From: DATKAS01 sp963733765
GTDB taxonomy: Bacteria > Actinomycetota > Acidimicrobiia > Acidimicrobiales > DATKAS01
DNA length: 64,000 nt
NCBI GenBank assembly: GCA_963733765.1
Contig: CAVTEI010000003.1
Location: 2,356,001-2,420,000, forward strand
Reading direction: 5' to 3'
In this document: piece by piece, positions 53,775 to 61,528 of the stretch
How positions within the stretch are numbered: the stretch's first letter is position 1
How the letters are laid out: every line of letters starts with the position of its first letter
Position numbers and translations under genes: made by a program
The notes under the pieces: model-generated
What the model was told of the DNA's origin: nothing
Seen by the model: only the letters and a program-made list of their open reading frames with translations
The model's database searches: none

Positions 53775-53786
53775 TACAATGAGGCC
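53775..53786 (+). promoter_or_regulatory. Leaderless -10 element (TACAAT) of pdxS
   Basis: TACAAT at 53775-53780, six bases, then the pdxS ATG. The best match to the leaderless pattern in this window. Confidence 0.5.
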
Positions 53787-54668
53787 ATGACTCGAGCGAC
53801 GGGCACGTTCGCTGTGAAGCGCGGACTGGCCGAGATGTTGAAGGGCGGCGTCATCATGGACGTCGTCGACGCCGACCAGGCCAAGATCGCCGAAGACGCC
53901 GGGGCCTGCGCGGTGATGGCACTCGAGCGAGTGCCCGCGGACATCCGCCGCGACGGCGGGGTCGCCCGCATGAGCGACCCTGAGATGATCGAGGGCATCA
54001 AGGCGGCCGTCACGATCCCGGTGATGGCGAAGGCTCGCATCGGCCACTTCGCGGAAGCGCAGATCCTCGAGTCGCTGGGCGTCGACTACGTCGACGAGAG
54101 CGAAGTGCTGACTCCTGCAGACGAGGCACACCACATCGACAAGTGGGCGTTCACCGTGCCCTTCGTGTGCGGCGCCACGAACCTCGGTGAGGCCCTCCGG
54201 CGCATCTCAGAGGGCGCGGCGCTGATTCGCTCGAAAGGGGAGGCCGGCACCGGCAACATCGTCGAGGCCGTGCGCCACTTGCGCTCGATCCTCGGCGACA
54301 TTCGCAAGATCACGCAGGCCGACTCGGCTGAGCTCTACGACTGGGCCAAGCAGCTCCGGGCTCCGGTCGGTCTCGTGCAGGAGCTCGCCGAGACGGGCGA
54401 CCTGCCGGTGCCGCTGTTCTGCGCTGGTGGCATCGCGACGCCGGCCGACGCGTCGCTCGTGATGCAGCTCGGCGCACAAGCGGTGTTCGTCGGCTCGGGC
54501 ATCTTCAAGAGCTCGAATCCGCCGGTCCGCGCGAAGGCGATCGTCGAGGCGACGACGCACTTCCGCGATGCCGACATCCTCGCCAAGGTGAGTCGGGGGC
54601 TCGGCGAGGCGATGCCGGGTCAAGAGATCGCATCGCTCGAGGTCAAGCTGGCCGAGCGGGGTTGGTAG
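53787..54668 (+). CDS. pdxS: Pyridoxal 5'-phosphate synthase, lyase subunit
   Basis: Makes PLP from ribose 5-phosphate, glyceraldehyde 3-phosphate and ammonia. The 293-aa TIM barrel begins VKRGLAEMLKGGVIMDV. Both catalytic lysines can be placed (VMAKARIGH and SKGEAGTGN). Probably leaderless. pdxT follows 28 nt downstream and supplies ammonia. Confidence 0.97.
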   Translation: MTRATGTFAVKRGLAEMLKGGVIMDVVDADQAKIAEDAGACAVMALERVPADIRRDGGVARMSDPEMIEGIKAAVTIPVMAKARIGHFAEAQILESLGVDYVDESEVLTPADEAHHIDKWAFTVPFVCGATNLGEALRRISEGAALIRSKGEAGTGNIVEAVRHLRSILGDIRKITQADSAELYDWAKQLRAPVGLVQELAETGDLPVPLFCAGGIATPADASLVMQLGAQAVFVGSGIFKSSNPPVRAKAIVEATTHFRDADILAKVSRGLGEAMPGQEIASLEVKLAERGW

Positions 54669-54696
54669 GCCGCCGCGATGAGCTGGAGGCCACCAG

Positions 54697-55266
54697 GTGA
54701 AGGTCGGAGTGCTGGCGCTGCAAGGCGCGTTCGCCGCCCACAGTCACCTCCTGGCTGAGCTCGGCGCCGAACCCATCGAGGTACGTGAGCCGGCGGACCT
54801 GGCCGCCGTCGACGCGCTGGTGATGCCGGGCGGTGAATCGACGACGATGTCGCTGCTGCTCGAGTCGTCCGGTCTCTATGACCCCCTCGCGGCGCGCCTC
54901 GCCGACGGCCTGCCGGTGCTCGGTACGTGCGCGGGGATGATCCTGCTTGCCACCGAGGCGCTCGACGGCCGCGCCGACCAGCGCACGTTCGGGGCGATCG
55001 ACCTGACGGTGCGGCGAAACGGCTACGGACGCCAGCGCGACTCGTTCGAGACCGACCTCGACGTCGACGGGGTCGACGGCGGGCCGTTCCATGCCGTGTT
55101 CATCCGGGCGCCAGTCGTCGAGCGCACGGGACCCGGCGTCGTTGTCGGGGCTACCGTCGAGGGCCACCCGGTGCTCTGCCGCCAGGGCGCCATCACTGTG
55201 ACCGCATTCCATCCGGAGCTCTCGGGCGACCGGCGCATCCATCAGCGCTTTCTGCAGGAGGTCTGA
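54697..55266 (+). CDS. pdxT: Pyridoxal 5'-phosphate synthase, glutaminase subunit
   Basis: A 189-aa class I glutaminase that delivers ammonia to PdxS. GGESTTM, the nucleophile in GTCAGM (about residue 77) and the catalytic HPELSGD are all present. GTG start. 4 nt before yebC, so pdxS, pdxT and yebC form an operon. Confidence 0.95.
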   Translation: MKVGVLALQGAFAAHSHLLAELGAEPIEVREPADLAAVDALVMPGGESTTMSLLLESSGLYDPLAARLADGLPVLGTCAGMILLATEALDGRADQRTFGAIDLTVRRNGYGRQRDSFETDLDVDGVDGGPFHAVFIRAPVVERTGPGVVVGATVEGHPVLCRQGAITVTAFHPELSGDRRIHQRFLQEV

Positions 55267-55270
55267 GCGC

Positions 55271-56021
55271 ATGTCCGGCCATTCGAAATGGGCAACCATC
55301 AAGCACCAGAAGGGTGCCAAGGACAAAGCCCGCGGCAAGCTGTTCGCGAAGCTCATCCGGCAGCTCGAAGTGGCGGCACGTGAAGGCGGCGGCGACCTCG
55401 ACGCCAACCCCACCTTGCGCACGATGTACACGAAGGCGCGGGCGTCGTCAGTGCCGATGGACACGATCGAGCGCGCCATCAAGCGAGGCACCGGCGAGCT
55501 CGAAGGCGTCGTGTATGAGTCCGTGAGCTACGAGGGTTACGCCCCGGCGGGAGTGGCGGTGCTCGTCGAGGTGCTCACCGACAACCGCAATCGCACGGCA
55601 TCCGACGTGCGCAACATCTTCACGAAGAACGGTGGGTCGCTCGCCGAACCCGGCGCGGTCTCGTGGCAGTTCTCACGGAAGGGAGTCGTGGTGGCGGCCC
55701 GGTCCGCGTCCGAGGACGACGTCATGACCGCGGCGCTCGAGGCGGGTGCCGAGGACATCGTCGACGACGGTGACTCGTGGCGGATCACGTGCTGAGCCCC
55801 ACGATGTGGAAGCGGTGCGAGCCGCGCTCGAGGCGGGCAGCATCGACGTCGAGTCGGCCGAGGCGACCATGATCTCGTCGACAGCAGTGCCGCTCTCGAC
55901 CGCCGAGGATGCCAAGAAGGTGCTGCGGGTGATGGACGCGCTCGAAGATCACGACGACGTCCAGAACGTGTACTCCAACTTCGACATCCCCGATGACATC
56001 CTCGTAGAGGTGTCCGTGTAG
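55271..56021 (+). CDS. yebC: YebC/PmpR-family protein (frame broken by one extra base)
   Basis: A conserved factor of the TACO1/YebC group, assigned to transcription control or translation of polyproline. The first frame gives MSGHSKWATIKHQKGAKDKARGKLF through DDGDSWRITC and stops. Removing the T at 55793 continues EPHDVEAVRAALEAG to IPDDILVEVSV. The repaired protein of about 249 aa has the normal family length. The full conservation after the stop suggests a sequencing error. Confidence 0.9.
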
Positions 56022-56107
56022 AACCCGAACCCGAACCCGATGCCGGGCTCGGCTGATGGTGCCGAAACTGGATAGTGCAGTGTGCTGGAGTTCGGTTTCA
56101 TGGCGGC

Positions 56108-56551
56108 ATGACCGAAATCCTCGATGAGCTCGGGCCGGTCGACTACATCGTCGTCGAGTTTCCGGGCAACAAGTTCAATGGCGACATCGCACCCGCGCTG
56201 GGCGACCTCGTCGACCGTGATCTCGTGAGAGTGCTCGATCTCGTCTTCGTCATCAAGGACGAGGACGGCCGGATCGAGGGGTTCGAACTGGGTGACATCG
56301 ACGCAGGCATCGCCGGCGAGATCGAGAAGCTCGAGATCGACATCGCGCATGTGTTGAGCGAGGACGACGTCATCTCGCTCGCCGCCGCAATGGATCCTGG
56401 CAGCTCAGCAGCGCTCCTCGTTTGGGAGAACAAGTGGGCGGCGCCGTTCGCCTCCGCGGTGCGTCACTCCGGCGGTCAGCTGGTCGCGAGCGGGCGGATT
56501 CCGGTGCAAGCACTGATCGGCGCGCTCGAGTACGAATACGAAGGAGACTGA
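56108..56551 (+). CDS. DUF6325-type protein
   Basis: A 147-aa acidic protein (MTEILDELGPVDYIVVEFPGNKFNGDI) of the actinobacterial DUF6325/DUF1269-like family of unknown function. Ends 1 nt before the next ATG, which is an Arg/Asp-rich small protein often found with this family, so they form a pair. Start at 56108 preferred to 56075. Confidence 0.75.
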   Translation: MTEILDELGPVDYIVVEFPGNKFNGDIAPALGDLVDRDLVRVLDLVFVIKDEDGRIEGFELGDIDAGIAGEIEKLEIDIAHVLSEDDVISLAAAMDPGSSAALLVWENKWAAPFASAVRHSGGQLVASGRIPVQALIGALEYEYEGD

Positions 56552-56552
56552 A

Positions 56553-56714
56553 ATGCCGCTTGCAGCCCGTCGTGTCGCAGGCCCCGGAGTCGTCGGAGCG
56601 CCTGTCGCTCGCACCGCCGCCGTCGTGGGAACCGCGGCCGTCGTCGCCCACGGTGTCGGCCGCCGTTCGGACCGTCGCGACGACCGTCGCGACGACCGTC
56701 ACGACCGCCGCTGA
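56553..56714 (+). CDS. Small Arg/Asp-rich protein (53 aa) paired with DUF6325
   Basis: A 53-aa ORF not seen in standard tracks, with GAAGGAG before the ATG. Residues about 20-36 are hydrophobic (TAAVVGTAAVVAHGVG). The tail is a repeat of RRDD and RDDR units. Probably a small membrane-bound or nucleic-acid-binding partner of the preceding protein. The gap to the next gene is 38 nt. Confidence 0.6.
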   Translation: MPLAARRVAGPGVVGAPVARTAAVVGTAAVVAHGVGRRSDRRDDRRDDRHDRR

Positions 56715-56752
56715 CCCCGGCTGACGCAGCCGCCGAGTTCGAGGAGGACGCG

Positions 56753-57598
56753 ATGACCCAGAGTCATCTCGTGATCGACTTCCCGCTGAAGGCTCCCGCC
56801 AGCGCCAAGGCGTTGAGCGAGGAGCTGCCCCCGCTGATGCCCGATCTCGCGAGAGTGCAGGACGACCTCGGTACGGTCCATTTCTCGCGCTTCATGGTCA
56901 AGGGAGAGGAGAAGCTTCTCTTCGTCTCGGACATCGACGGCGCGGGCGACCAGCACATCGAGCGGCTCGTGGAACGCGCGGGTGTCGTGTTCGACGCCAT
57001 CTTCGAACACGTGGACGAGCCTCCTGCCACGCCCGCGACGGGCGAACCTCAGCCGGTCGTCAAATGGCTGAAAGATCATGTCCGCGAGCCTGTCGAAACG
57101 TACTTCGCTTACGAGGACGCTTCGGTGCAGGACATCAAGGCGTGCGCGCGTGCGGCGGGCTTCACCGGCAATACGTCGCAGGGCACCTTGCTGACATACA
57201 TGTCCATCAAGCCCGAGGAAGGCGCTGCGTTGATGGAGGAGTCGGTGGCCATTCGCGACGAGGCCTATGAAGCGTCGGATTCTATTGGGACGCTGCACTT
57301 CTCCGATTGGGTGCTCTTCGATGACAACCACTTGGGCTTCTTCACCATCTACGACGGTGATTTCGAGAAGTACATCCAGGACTTCGCCGAGAAGACTTCG
57401 CTCGTCTTCAACATGGTCTTTCCCCATGTCGTTGGTGCGCCGCCCACCCCAGTAGAAAAGAACGCCCACGCGTTCTATGAGTGGGCGCTGGAGAACAACC
57501 ATCCGCCCGTCGGGTTCTACAGCGCGTACCCGGGCCTCGGGGTGCTCGACATTCGAGCCCTGCTCGCCGATCGCGGGTCCCAAACGACAACTGCGTGA
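56753..57598 (+). CDS. Protein with two repeated domains, coupled to DyP
   Basis: A 281-aa protein made of two similar halves. Residues about 38-125 have LGTVHFSRFMVKGEEKLLFV then FDAIFEHVDEPPATP. Residues about 177-270 have IGTLHFSDWVLFDDNHLGFF then FNMVFPHVVGAPPTP. Such pairs suggest gene duplication of a ferredoxin-like unit similar to that of DyP peroxidases. Stop and DyP start overlap by one base (TGATG), so the two work together. I do not recognise a named family. Confidence 0.7.
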   Translation: MTQSHLVIDFPLKAPASAKALSEELPPLMPDLARVQDDLGTVHFSRFMVKGEEKLLFVSDIDGAGDQHIERLVERAGVVFDAIFEHVDEPPATPATGEPQPVVKWLKDHVREPVETYFAYEDASVQDIKACARAAGFTGNTSQGTLLTYMSIKPEEGAALMEESVAIRDEAYEASDSIGTLHFSDWVLFDDNHLGFFTIYDGDFEKYIQDFAEKTSLVFNMVFPHVVGAPPTPVEKNAHAFYEWALENNHPPVGFYSAYPGLGVLDIRALLADRGSQTTTA

Positions 57599-59110
57599 TG
57601 GCGCGAGGGCTTGCTGGGCCACTCCTTGGTCGAAGCCATCATGAGGACACAGAGCAACAGCGGGCGCTCGATCTGGCGGACATCCAGGGGTTTGTTCTCC
57701 GCGCCTACGCGATGCCGATGGTGCGCCACTTCTTGTTGACGGTCGGAGCTCCGGCACAAGCCCGGAGGCAGCTCGGACGGCTCGTGAGCGGCGACGAAGC
57801 CGACGTCCCGCAGATCACGACCGCCGAGGACTGGAACGTGGGGTTCGCGCCCGGACCGGGAGACAATCCTGCCGATGCCCCGCGTCGCCAGCCCGACTAT
57901 TGCCTCAACGTCGGGATCACCTGGCCGGGACTGGTGGCGTTGGAGATCGAGGAACGGGTGCCAGAGCTCTCGTTCGAGTCATTCGGTGTGTTCCTCGAAG
58001 GAGCTGCGCGCCGCGCGGAGCTGGTCGGGGATACGGGCGCAAGCTCGCCCGAGAACTGGATCGCCGGTTTTGGAACTGGGGACGATCACGTCCTGGTGAC
58101 ACTGCACGCCATCAGCCCGGAGGCGATGACGAGCTACACCGACAGGTTGTGTGCGTGGTTCACCGAGGGAGACGCGTTTCGAGAGATCTGGCGCCAGGAC
58201 GGAATGGCGCTGATGGAGTTGCACGATGGCCAAGCCCGTACCGACTTCGAAGGTGCACTTCGGATACACCGACGCCATCACGACGCCCACCATTCGCGGC
58301 GGCCCGGAGAGCTATCAGCCCGATCACCAGGAGCCGTGCGAGCCGTGGCTCTTCGTCCTGCGGGAAGATGCTGCGAACTACGTGGTACCCGAGCCGCGAG
58401 AGCTCGGCCTGAACGGCAGCTTCGCGGTCTTCAAGAAGGTGGAGACCGACGTCGTCGCCTTCGAAGACTTCCTGCAGTCGAACAAGGAGAAGATCGATCC
58501 CGAGCTGCTGGCCGCGAAGATGTGTGGGCGATGGCGCAACGGCGTGCCGCTCGCGTTGTCACCAGATACGGATAGCCCTGCCGGCGGGATCTCGCCCGAA
58601 GAGCTGAACGATTTCGGCTACGTGAATGCCGATGGTTCGGGAGATCCGAAGGGCATCCGCTGTCCCGTCGGCGCTCACATACGCCGCGTCAATCCACGGG
58701 ATGCACCGATCGCGGGGCAGGGGCGCCCTGGCGGCAGCAACAATTCTCATCGGGTGGTTCGTCGCGGCCTGCCGTACGGGCCAACCTACGACCCCGGTAA
58801 GCCCTATGACGGCGTCGAGCGCGGGCTTCTGTTCCTCTTCATCAACTCGAGCATCGAGAACCAATACGAGTTCGTAGTGCGGCGATGGGTGAACGACAGC
58901 GACTTCGCTGGAGCCGTCAGGCTCAACCCACGATCGAAAGACCCACTCGCCGGCACCCAGGACCCGGCCGAGAGCATCTTCGTGATACCTCAGGCGGACG
59001 GCCGTCCGCCGATCGAGGTGACCGGTCTCTTGAACTTCGTGACGACGAAAGCCGCGGCGTACCTGTTCCTACCGAGCATCACGGCCATCAGATTCCTCGC
59101 CGAGTTGTGA
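57598..59110 (+). CDS. DyP-type haem peroxidase (frame broken by one extra base)
   Basis: A dye-decolourising peroxidase, about 503 aa when repaired. The first frame has DLADIQGFVLRAYAMPMVRHFLL and continues to ELHDGQARTDFE. The next carries VHFGYTDAITTP (variant of the GxxDG motif, with the catalytic aspartate), CPVGAHIRRVNPRDA with the proximal histidine, and a normal end. One extra G near 58252. No signal peptide or encapsulin cargo signal seen, so likely cytosolic. Class P/C-like long DyP. Confidence 0.85.
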
Positions 59111-59114
59111 GAGG

Positions 59115-59206
59115 CCTCTGATCGGCCAGTGCGAGAACGGAGCCGTCGTCTCCCGACTCCGGACACTCAACATGCTCGTCGAGGAGGGTGCCCTGGTCGA
59201 GCCTCA
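59115..59206 (+). pseudogene. Fragment similar to the PqqD-like domain at 61.5 kb
   Basis: In the plus strand this reads PLIGQCENGAVVSRLRTLNMLVEEGALVEPH in parts. It matches NMLVEEGALVVPH of the PqqD-PRMT fusion (61529-62770), with almost identical DNA over about 30 bases. No start or remaining methyltransferase is present, so it is a relic, or a gene-conversion scar, between DyP and the antiporter. Confidence 0.5.
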
Positions 59207-60487
59207 TTGCCCAGGCCGTGCCGAGGCAGGCGATCGTCGAGCGCGAGGCGCGTCGGCGGTGCGCGTCGTGCTCTCTTCGCGCTGGACGTAGCGACGGCCC
59301 CCCGGGCCGGCAGTGACCCCATGGACAACCACGCTCAACATGACCGTGAGGGCGACCGCCGCAACTGCTTGTTCGACGACGGCAGAGCTCTCACCGAGCT
59401 CCTCGATCGCCAGGAGCGCGAAGACCACCGACGCGAGTCCTCTCGGCCCGAACCAGCCAAGGAAGCCAACACTGGTCCGATCGAGGCTCGAACGACTCAT
59501 GCACAGGGTGACAGGAAGGATCCGGACGACCGTCAGACTCAACGCGGCGTAGGCGAGGATTGGTCCGTCGAGCTCGTCGAACGCGAGCGGAACCAGCGCG
59601 GCGCCGAAGAGGAACCACACGACGAGCGCCAAGAGCTCACCGCCGAGGTCAGTCAGCTCCATGGCCTGTTCCATTTCGGCGACTTCGTCCTTGAGTGCCG
59701 CGCCGAACGCGATACCGGCCACGAAGGCGCTGATGAAGCCATTGCCGTCCAAAGCGAGGGCTGTCGCGAACGCACCTATTGCAGTGGCGAACGTCGCCAG
59801 CCGGCGACCTCCCGTCGCGATCAACCGGTAGCGCGCTCCAAGCGTGATCAGCGCGGCGCCACCGACTCCTGCGGAGAGACCGACGAGCGCCCCTACTGCC
59901 AGTTCGCGCAGCGCCGCTCCCGCCTGGAAGGACTCCGCATGGGTCGTGGCGCCGATCTGGCTCGCGGCGACCGCCAGCATGAACGACACGACCGGCGTGG
60001 CGATGCCGTCGTTGAGGCCGCTCTCGACATTCAGAGCCCGGCGGAGCCGTAGCGGGATTCGCTCGTCGTTGATCACCGGCGCGCTGAGCGCGGCATCAGT
60101 GGGAGCGAGCGCGGCGCCGATGAATCCGGCCAGGGCCCACGGAATATCGTCGAGGATCACGGCCGCGAGGACGCCGCCGCCGGCGATCGACAGCGGCAAG
60201 CCGATTGCGAGAAGGCGCACTGGAAGCGAGACGTCCCGCCGCAACTCAGCGATGTTCACCCGCTCAGCATCTGAAAACAGCACGAGTGCCAGCGCGAGCT
60301 CCGCGATCACGTGGATCGATTCGGCCTCGACGTCGATCGTCAACGGCCCCCAGTCGGGATTCCCCAGGACATAGCCGGTGATCGCGAACACCAGCGGACC
60401 GGTGACGTTGTGTCGTGCCAGAGTGCCCGAAGTGATCGCCCACCCGAGGACAAGGAACGCGAGTACGGCGACAGTGGACTCCGTCAC
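59204..60487 (-). CDS. Cation:proton antiporter (CPA1/NhaP-like)
   Basis: A 427-aa inner-membrane antiporter with about 12 helices. APTDAA and ESGLNDG are the ion-binding motifs of CPA1 transporters. Probably Na+/H+ or K+/H+ exchange. The last 30 residues are Arg/Ala-rich and soluble. The start overlaps the DUF308 gene stop by 4 nt. Confidence 0.87.
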   Translation of the reverse strand: MTESTVAVLAFLVLGWAITSGTLARHNVTGPLVFAITGYVLGNPDWGPLTIDVEAESIHVIAELALALVLFSDAERVNIAELRRDVSLPVRLLAIGLPLSIAGGGVLAAVILDDIPWALAGFIGAALAPTDAALSAPVINDERIPLRLRRALNVESGLNDGIATPVVSFMLAVAASQIGATTHAESFQAGAALRELAVGALVGLSAGVGGAALITLGARYRLIATGGRRLATFATAIGAFATALALDGNGFISAFVAGIAFGAALKDEVAEMEQAMELTDLGGELLALVVWFLFGAALVPLAFDELDGPILAYAALSLTVVRILPVTLCMSRSSLDRTSVGFLGWFGPRGLASVVFALLAIEELGESSAVVEQAVAAVALTVMLSVVVHGVTAGPGGRRYVQREESTTRTADAPRARRSPASARPGQ

Positions 60488-61092
60488 GGGCGTACACCTG
60501 GGAGCGAACGCCGCCGCAGGTCGAGCGCGCCTACAAGCATGCTCGTGCCAACGACGAGCGCGCAGAGTCCGCCAACCACGGTGACGGTGCGTGACACATC
60601 GTCGACGGCGATCCAGACGACACCGATGCCGATTTCGCTTGCACCGAGAACAAGCCTCAGTGCCGGTCGAGGACGATCGCCGGGCTCATCGCGGAACGCG
60701 CCGACGACGCGAAGAGTCCCGACGACGATGGCTGCGATCCCGAGGATCGCAAGGGTGGTGTCGAGGGAGATCATTGCTTCGATCATGAAACGCGCCAGCA
60801 GAACGACGGCCGCGGCAACGCCCGCGAGACCGGCGAGCATGGCAAGCCGCGAGCGCGAGGAACCTCGGTGATCGCGTGACCAGCGGAGAGTGAGGAGTGC
60901 ACTAGCGAGCCAAAACGTCGCGAGGAGGTTCCCGACGACGGCATGCCGCGCTCCCGAAGCAAAGAGTGCGACGCCCAGCGCGAGGACGAAGACCGCGCGC
61001 AGGACGAGCGCCCAGCGTATGAACGCTTGTCGCCGCGGGGCGGGCGCACGGCCGGAGGCTGCAGCGGGTCCTGGGTGCTCGGAAGGCGACAT
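60484..61092 (-). CDS. DUF308 (HdeD-like) membrane protein
   Basis: A 202-aa protein with six helices in the HdeD/DUF308 pattern, an N-terminal Pro-rich tail and glycine-rich helices (IAAIVVGTLRVVGAF). The family is acid- or stress-linked in enterobacteria. First gene of the pair with the antiporter. Confidence 0.8.
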   Translation of the reverse strand: MSPSEHPGPAAASGRAPAPRRQAFIRWALVLRAVFVLALGVALFASGARHAVVGNLLATFWLASALLTLRWSRDHRGSSRSRLAMLAGLAGVAAAVVLLARFMIEAMISLDTTLAILGIAAIVVGTLRVVGAFRDEPGDRPRPALRLVLGASEIGIGVVWIAVDDVSRTVTVVGGLCALVVGTSMLVGALDLRRRSLPGVRP

Positions 61093-61528
61093 CGCAAACT
61101 CCGCCTCCGAGGGTCAGGCCACGCCGAGCAACCGCGCGATGCCCGCCGTGGTTGTGCGAGCAGCTTTTCCAGTCGCTCGGCGCCGTCGTCCGGCGTCGCT
61201 CTTCAACACGGCGCCGGAACTTCGCACGGGCTCATGGTGATCGCCGAGGCGGGGCGCGGCGCTATCCCGAATCGGCACGGCATCACCGTAAAGAGCAAGA
61301 CGTGCGCCACCGGCGCCTCGCGCGACCACATGGTGGCACCGTGTGCCGAAAGCGGATAGCCGAGCGGCATCGTGTCCGGTTGCATCGCGGTGCGGCGCTC
61401 GCAGAGTCGATGATTGAACGTGGGTCGCGACACGCCGCCCACAGCGTGGCAGTGTCACCGACGCCGTCCTACCAAGAAACTGACAAGCGCCTCGGACGAC
61501 CTGCGCGCCTGGTCTGGAGGTTCGACGA
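61093..61528. other. 436-bp non-coding or weakly coding stretch
   Basis: No well-supported gene. Frames on both strands are Arg-rich shadows. The G+C content is somewhat lower from about 61240 to 61500. It holds one possible 41-aa ORF (61234-61359) and, at the right end, the GGAGG site for the methyltransferase gene. Confidence 0.5.
61234..61359 (+). CDS. Possible small peptide (41 aa) upstream of PqqD-PRMT
   Basis: ATG to TAG, with two cysteines and several Thr/Ser in the second half (TVKSKTCATGASRD, then VAPCAESG). Weak ribosome site. It lies 169 nt upstream of a gene with a peptide-binding-like PqqD domain, so a precursor-peptide role is conceivable. Low support. Confidence 0.2.
   Translation: MVIAEAGRGAIPNRHGITVKSKTCATGASRDHMVAPCAESG

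Noticed and set aside
61203..61442. 79-aa minus-strand ORF in the 61.1-61.5 kb gap
   Set aside because: No ribosome site, no domain pattern, and composition like noise.
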